NCBI GenBank assembly: GCA_021613535.1
Contig: CP075492.1
Span: 4,216,001-4,280,000 of the forward strand
DNA: 64,000 bases
DNA from: Adineta vaga
Lineage: Eukaryota > Rotifera
Reading direction: 5' to 3'
Shown here: positions 57,743 to 64,000 of the stretch, piece after piece
Layout of the letters: each line of letters starts with the position of its first letter
Numbering within the stretch: the first letter of the stretch is position 1
Translations under genes and position numbers: made by a program
The notes under the pieces: generated by a model
What the model was told of the DNA's origin: nothing
The model's database searches: none
What the model saw: the letters and a program-made list of their open reading frames with translations, nothing else

Positions 57743-60323
57743 ATGGATCTCGAATCTTCCTTATCCAGTATTGATAATCAATCAAATTTAAACAATACTT
57801 CAACAAATTCCAATGACGAATCATCAAATTCACATTTATCTCCAACAAATATTATTGGAACACATCCAAATGAAATCATAACAAGTATCAATCCTGATAA
57901 CGGTTATCCTGTTCGACAAGAAAATGGTCAACGTAAAACAGGTCCACCACCTGATTGGCCAACAACTCGTCATCCACCGGGACGTGGCTGTGAAGTCTTT
58001 GTAGGTAAATTACCGCGTGATTGTTTTGAATCAGAATTATTTCCTTTATTCGAACGTTGTGGACAAATATATGAAATGCGTTTAATGATGGATTTTTCGG
58101 GTTATAATCGTGGTTATGCATTTATAACATATACAAATCGTGATGATGCCAAACGTTGTGTTAAAGAATTAAATAATTATGAAATACGTTCGAATCATTT
58201 GATTGGTGTTTGTCAATCGGTTGATAATTGTCGACTTTTTGTTGGTGGAATACCGAAAACGAAAAAACGTGAAGAAATACTCGAAGAAATGTGTAAAGTA
58301 ACGGAAGGTGTAGTTGATGTAATCGTTTATCCAAGTGCGAATGATAAGACAAAAAATCGTGGTTTTGCTTTTGTCGAATATGAAAGTCATCGATCGGCAG
58401 CAATGGCACGAAGAAAATTATTGCCCGGAAATATTCAATTATGGGGACAACAAATCGCTGTTGATTGGGCTGAACCAGAAAATCAAGTTGATGAAGATGT
58501 TATGGCAAATGTAAATTTTATTATCTTGTGTTTTGAATATTATTCATCTTAAATTTAGGTTCGAGTTTTGTATGTAAGAAATCTAATGATGAACACAACT
58601 GAAGAACAAATTAAAGAAGTTTTCGAACGATTTAAACCGAATTCAATTGAACGTGTCAAAAAATTAAAAGATTACGCTTTTGTGCATTTTAAACAACGTG
58701 ATGATGCATTACATGCAATGAATCTTATGAATGGTAAATTTAAAAAAAATATCGATTTATTCATTAAGACATATTTTGTTTATCTTAGGTTGTGAATTGG
58801 ATGGATCAATTGTTGAAGTAACATTAGCTAAACCAGTTGATAAAAATCAATATTTTCGATTCACACGTGGTGTTAGTCCATCAGGATTAACTGCGAATTT
58901 ACCAGTGAATAATTATTTATTACATAAGATTATAATTTAGTTTTTCGTTACTTTAGTTTGCAATACCAACAGGTACAATTGGTCCAGCTACTGCATTTGA
59001 TTTAACTGCATTTCCATATTTCACGATACCAACAGGAAATCATACTTCAATACCGATGACAAATGGAACAACAGTTATTCCTGTCGCTGTCAATCCTCTT
59101 CAGCAAAAGTAAATTTTACAATTTTCTCTCCAAAAGAAAAACTCAAATTGTTTCTATTATTTTAAATCAGAAATGTTCGTCGATGTGTCAATGCCACTGG
59201 TCGTCTCTCATCAAATGGTAATACTAGTCCACCATTATTAAATCGTACAACTCCAACAGGTATTCTTTCGTCATCATCTCGCCCAAGTCAACCATCACCG
59301 AATATAGTTCATCATCGTGGTGCTTATTATACAATTCTTCGTCCAACATCCCGTCGTACTGATGTAGGTTTTCATTTATTTATTTATTTATCTATTCTTA
59401 TTAATTAGAATACATATTGCATGTATTTTCATTTTTTGTTTGTCTTTTATCTGATTGAATTGCTTCGCATGGCTTAATTGATAATTGTTATTTTTTGTTT
59501 ATAATTTTCCTCTTAGGAAAAATGTCTTGAAGATCTTTATAAAGAGACGGATGCTGCGCTGTACAGCTCATCTGCTAATACTGTCGCTCCATCGATAATG
59601 ATGATCGATCCCAATCCGCCTCAGTTTATTTTACCAGACCAACAAGCTCATTTGCCGCAGACGGACGAGGTAATTTGCTTACGAGAGTTTAACTTTAACA
59701 TTAAAAATTCTTTTCAGTATCTTAAAATAGCTGCTTGAGGCGTAAGACATGATTTCATTCTTCCCAATCTTCTACTTCTCTATCGTTAGATTATAAACAG
59801 AAAAAAACAACAATATAGATTTTTTTAAAACTTATTTTAATTGTTCTGCATGTTAATTTTGCTCGAAATTGAGTTCAGCTGCACATTATCCTATTCGATA
59901 TAAATAATTCATACTTTTTTTTTATTGTATTTCTATTGATTTCTTTTCTTTTGTATTCGATTGTTTGATGAGTTATCCTTTTAATAGATTCCATTCGCTC
60001 CAACAGCATTTGGTTTTCCACCTGGTACACCTTTATTTCAACCAACAGCAATCTTTCCACATCCACTTCTTGCTGGACATCCATCAGGTGCTCAACCATA
60101 TCCACAACAATCCTTAGTATTTACAACAACAGATAATAATGGACAGACTCAACAATTTTTTCATGCTCATCCACAACCAAACTTTGCTTTTCCATTTATT
60201 TTTACACCACAATTAGCAACACAACAAACATCAGCAACAACCAATCCCGAAGCATCCGTCTTCAGTTATGCAACACCAACAGTAACAACAACTACTGCGG
60301 ATAGTAATACATATACAGCTTAA
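57743..60323 (+). CDS. Three-RRM RNA-binding protein of the A1CF/RBM46/RBM47 family
   Basis: Seven exons (57743-58510, 58559-58733, 58789-58904, 58957-59108, 59171-59363, 59517-59669, 59988-60323), 630 aa. The family hallmark is nearly word-for-word: [19 protein letters not shown] (RRM1), [40 protein letters not shown] (RRM2), [53 protein letters not shown], then RRM3 ([58 protein letters not shown]). In vertebrates these proteins bind AU-rich RNA and act in C-to-U editing complexes, mRNA stability or splicing. The C-terminal half here is Pro/Thr/Gln-rich and does not show the dsRBD-like C-terminus of A1CF. Nuclear or cytoplasmic; no editing partner is visible in the window. Confidence 0.92.
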
Positions 60324-61595
60324 AAAGAGAAAATAATGAACTCTATATGCTCTTTTGTGTTTGATAAGAACGAGAGAGAGTGAAGAGAGTAAGAAGAGCC
60401 TATTATGAATATTTGTATGTTTCAGCTATTATTTATACTCGTTGTTTTTTTCTGGTCTCTTTTCTTCTCTTTAAATATTGTTTGTTTGTCTTTTTACTTG
60501 AATTCATGTATGAGCCGTGGATTTTCTTTATCATAGGAAAAATGTATTCAACAAAACTATCGTTTGTTCTTTTTCTTTTTCTTTCTGTTTAAAAGAAATA
60601 TATCAATGGAAATATAAAGATGTTGTTTATCGATGATATAACTTATTGAAGCGAACTAAGTTTGATCGTTCGTTTAAAATCTCTGATCTAATTAATTATC
60701 TTGTATTTATATTAAAAGCAAAGGTCAATTGAATAACTAATGACATGATAACACCTTAATTAACATATTTATAAATAGAATACATTTATCTTCGATAATA
60801 ATTATGAAAGAAGTTTATTAAAACTTCGAGAAGAAATCGAAAGACATTATTCATCTGCTATGTCGAATAGAGAAAGATTAATAAATGTCACCAGAGATAT
60901 ATCTCTTCTATGGCTACTTACAGAAATAACGGCAAAGAAGAAGCAAACTGACATTGTATAGATTATATATACTCAATCTACACGACAAATGTCAACAGAT
61001 GACGAAGAAGAAGAAAACGGGAAGAGAAAGATGATTCAGCTAATTTTTTTATTGTTATCATAATATACAAAAGAAAATTCACTCAATTGTTTTTCTACAA
61101 ATCAGACTATTAACCGAAAAAAAGATACAAAAAATAAAAGAAAATTTCCCTTTTTTTGCTTCTTCTTCTTCTTCTTCTTCTTTACTCTGCCTAATAACAT
61201 CAATCTGATACAGCAAGCGTCATTATTGATGTCAGCATAATCACAATGATAATAATAATATCTATCGCTATTTGCGAATCATAGTAATCGCACCAAGGTT
61301 TTTCTTTTCTATTCTTATTTTTCTATTTTGTACATGTAGTTCGATACCGTCTTGTGTTCCTATACTTACATGCGTATAAAGAAGCGAAAGAAGACGACGA
61401 AGATATTTCTTGTCTTTCTGTATGCATGTTAGTCAAGAAGAAAGAATTGCCGAGCATTTTCTCTTCTCTAAATGCATCTTGTTTTTTTTGGCTCTATTCC
61501 TAGCAATGAGAAAAGCAGATAGGATATTCTAAGTAGAGACACAGACTAACATAATAACAACTGATGAGAATTGTCGTTGTTAGTTTAAATAAGAG
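60324..61595. other. 3' flank of the RRM gene and upstream region of the next gene
   Basis: Contains the probable 3' UTR of the A1CF/RBM47-type gene and a CTT trinucleotide tract at 61159-61182. The open frame at 60380-60592 is Phe/Leu-rich 3' UTR sequence, not a supported gene. Confidence 0.4.
61159..61182. repeat. (CTT)n microsatellite
   Basis: Eight tandem CTT-like units in a pyrimidine-rich stretch upstream of the 61596 coding exon. Confidence 0.8.
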
Positions 61596-62224
61596 ATGAG
61601 TGGAACACCAAGTCTTGGTGCTTTTAATAAGGATAAAGTAGCTAATAAATTTGGTATACAGTTAAAACCCAAAGATGCACCTTCTACCAAACGACCTTCG
61701 ACATCAGCAATTGAATATAAATCAACAGCAACAACGACATCAGGATTATCTAATGTATCAAAAAATAAAACTTTCAATGATTTTCGTACAACAGAAACGA
61801 ATACAAATGGTTTTCTATCGAATACAAATCATTCTCTTGCTTTAAAACCAGTTCAAACTCAAAAACCAATTCCGGAAAAAGTTTCAACAAGTAAATCAAC
61901 TTCTAATCTGTTAAATACATCTGTTCAGAATCAACGATCAAATTCATTGACCTCAAATGTCAGTCATTCCACGAGTAAATCCAGAGAACCTTCACCTGCT
62001 CCAACAAAGCGATCAAGTATCGTCTCATCAACACCACGAGCTGTATCACCAGCACCACCGGTTAAACAATCGAATACATTATCTCCAAATACTGAAGCTC
62101 AAATTGAACGTAAAAAAGATCAACCTCTAGATCGAAGACAATTATCCAAACCATTGGACAATCATTCCTCAACGGCAAATATATCTTCAACAACAGCGTC
62201 GACCTCGACTAATTCATTGAAAAG
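61596..62224 (+). CDS. 5'-terminal coding exon of a Ser/Thr/Pro-rich protein (partial gene)
   Basis: 210 codons from the ATG at 61596 to a GT donor at 62225 (frame phase 2); the following exon is not found in the next 1.4 kb and may lie beyond the window. The N-terminus MSGTPSLGAFNKDKVANKFG is ordered-looking; the rest is Ser/Thr/Asn/Lys-rich and probably disordered, with phosphorylation-like SP/TP motifs (REPSPAPTKRSS, AVSPAPP). The family is not recognised. Strong donor, clear initiator and sustained composition support a real exon. Confidence 0.6.
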
Positions 62225-63602
62225 GTAAAATATAAATTCTAAAAATAGTACATCCTTTCAATTTTTTTCTTTTGAATATCAATCTATCTTTTCGTTCGTT
62301 TTGTTTCCCTCTCTCTCTCTCTCTCTCTCTTCATATGTTTTGATGAGATTGATATGAAGTTTTTACCTTGAGTTCCAGCATGTAGAAATTACAATCTACA
62401 TGCTTGAAAATTCAATTGAGGAAAAAGGTGCGATGTTCGCTATTTTGGTCTCAACGAAGTAAAAAATAATCACAAGACGTCCATGATTACTAATCGTCAT
62501 TGAGTATATATTTCAATCACGTGTTTCGCTTTTGACGCATTCTTAAAGAATTCATTATAAGATATGCCTGTTTGTCTATCATCAAAGTACATACATAACT
62601 ATCCATCTTCTCCTCCTCGTTCTTTCTCTTTTTGTTGTTCTGTCTCTTCGAATAGTATCATGCGTTTCAGTGCACACTATTTTCATTCGATTCTTGTTTC
62701 TCTATCATCATCATCATCAACCTGTTGCGAAAAAAAGAGGGGGGAAGGAAAAAAAGAAGGAAACGAAAAAGACAATTATAACACGTCTCGACATCAAAAA
62801 GCAATGAGTTTCGTTCAATTGCTCGTCATCATTTTATACAAAAGCCTTGGCCTTGGCATACGATCTGTATACAATAATACGACCTTTCTTGGCGGGCGCT
62901 TGTCAATGCACTCTCGTGTTTAATGACTCATAGAAGAGAAAATCAATGTTGCATATGTACAAAAAAAGAACAAGACAAAAAGAGACGCGAAGGCCATAAA
63001 CAGTTCTAGACGAAAGAGAAAAAAGGTTTTTCATATTGACGAAATCAAAATTAAGTATATATATCATTCGAAAAAAATAGCTTTCTTATCTTTTAAAAAC
63101 ATCATTAATTCATTTTAATTTCAAAGGAAAAAACCTAAATTGAGAATGTAATAATATTCGATCGAATCATTTAGTTTGCTTCTTCCTTTTTTTCTCTTCT
63201 CTTTTTACTTGTTTATGTTCTGTTTTCGAAGAGAATCAGTATTATTATCGAAGAGATTCATTTTCTTTTTTTTCTCTATCCTTTCTTTCGTTCTTTTCTC
63301 CATCGATATCGGTGCATACGGTTGATTTCTCCTTCAAATAAAACGACGATTATACCTTTGTATAATGTATATGAGAGGTTGAAATTGACACATACTCCTG
63401 TATACATGTGCATTATATTACGTACGTTTTCTTTTTGATAATGTCTTATTATTATTATTGTCGCCGTCGTTGTCGTCATCGTTGATAATATTGCTCAATG
63501 TGGTGAGTTATTCGTTGTGGTTTATAATAAATTTACTGTTCTTTATTGAAATATCAACGAAGAGAAAGAAAAAGAAGAAAAAAGCCCTATAAGAATACGA
63601 AT
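62225..63602. other. Probable intron or intergenic region with CT repeats
   Basis: Holds a CT dinucleotide tract (62308-62331) and several A/G-rich stretches. The open frame at 62564-62923 has a low-complexity, unlikely composition and is rejected. If the 61596 exon splices past the window end, this is an intron containing an alternative promoter for the 63603 start. Confidence 0.4.
62308..62331. repeat. (CT)n microsatellite
   Basis: Uninterrupted CTCT tract following the 61596 exon. Confidence 0.8.
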
Positions 63603-64000
63603 ATGTCTTCATCAACGTTCACACAACGATGGACATCCGTATATGATCTAACAACGAATAGTAATAAACCTAAAAAGTTAAATTTATTCTTTCTTCAACC
63701 ATCGTCACCTGAATCGAATGCATTTACATTTCCATTACGTCCCACACAGTCATTGATTGCACTAATAGAACCACCGTCAACAACAACAACAACAGCAAAA
63801 GCAACAACAAGAAATTCAGAATCAACATCTCATCAACTATCAGAACAAACAAAAACATCTCCCTCTCGTGTCGCGGAAATTATTCATCGATTCGAATCAC
63901 AAAATGTATCATCAATGAGTAATCAACCAAATAAAACATTACCTCCAACTCGTTCTATAATTATCAAGGAATGGAAACGAATACCTTCTCGAACTCCTCT
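63603..64000 (+). CDS. Start of a Ser/Thr-rich protein, truncated by the window end
   Basis: An open frame from ATG 63603 (MSSSTFTQRWTSVYDLTTNS) continues to the last base, 132 codons without a stop. Composition is Ser/Thr/Pro/Lys-rich with a poly-Thr run and a short ordered-looking segment SRVAEIIHRFESQNVS. It may be an alternative first exon of the gene starting at 61596 or a separate gene; both share the same strand and style. Family not recognised. Confidence 0.6.
   Translation, partial: MSSSTFTQRWTSVYDLTTNSNKPKKLNLFFLQPSSPESNAFTFPLRPTQSLIALIEPPSTTTTTAKATTRNSESTSHQLSEQTKTSPSRVAEIIHRFESQNVSSMSNQPNKTLPPTRSIIIKEWKRIPSRTP

Noticed and set aside
62564-62923. 119-codon open frame after the 61596 exon
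   Set aside because: Low-complexity Ser and Lys/Glu/Gly runs, no leader, no conserved motif; lies in a probable intron.

Overview
The window looks like nuclear DNA of a bdelloid rotifer. It is AT-rich, with compact genes split by many short GT-AG introns (mostly about 45-60 bp). Clear metazoan orthologues (SHANK, NF-YB, Sgf11/ATXN7L3, TMEM222, an A1CF/RBM47-type RNA-binding protein, a secreted frizzled-related protein) sit beside families that bdelloids often carry after horizontal transfer (laccase-like multicopper oxidase, YHYH protein, GH78 rhamnosidase relic). Genus and species cannot be decided from the sequence. All splice junctions were read by eye; for each multi-exon model the exon lengths add up to a whole number of codons.

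Layout. 0-6.2 kb: SHANK scaffold (+) without a C-terminal SAM. 7.5-8.6 kb: secreted YHYH protein (-). 9.4-11.8 kb: two same-strand nuclear genes, Sgf11/ATXN7L3 and NF-YB (-). 13.9-15.0 kb: ZIP-like membrane protein that has lost its metal motifs (-). 15.5 kb: tRNA-Lys(CTT). 16-17.8 kb: cytochrome P450 (+). 18.9-19.8 kb: EEP-fold hydrolase with a presequence-like leader (+). 20.1-22 kb: a lysine-rich small protein (+) and a tetraspan protein (-). 23.5-26.2 kb: decayed GH78 rhamnosidase (+).

26.6-52.5 kb is the most interesting part. It holds two ADP-ribosylglycohydrolases (26.6-28.0 and 32.1-33.3 kb, -), two head-to-head paralogues with the order SAM - KH-like - macro-like - TIR - novel C-terminal region (38.1-42.5 kb, -, and 43.3-48.0 kb, +), an ARM-like/TIR protein (48.1-50.4 kb, +) and an arginine-type ADP-ribosyltransferase with TPRs (50.5-52.5 kb, +). 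Predicted NAD+ consumers (TIR, ART), an ADP-ribose reader fold (macro) and erasers (ARH) therefore lie within 26 kb. Between them are a laccase-like oxidase, a type II membrane protein, a secreted frizzled-related protein, a small multi-pass protein and an FG-GAP protein. I infer an innate-immunity or stress NAD/ADP-ribose island; its function is untested.

52.5-64 kb: a six-cysteine mini-peptide (-), a non-autonomous transposon-like inverted-repeat element, a G-rich telomere-like hairpin, TMEM222 (+), an orphan 7TM receptor (-), the A1CF/RBM47-type RNA-binding protein (+), and two 5'-terminal coding exons (+), the second running off the window end.
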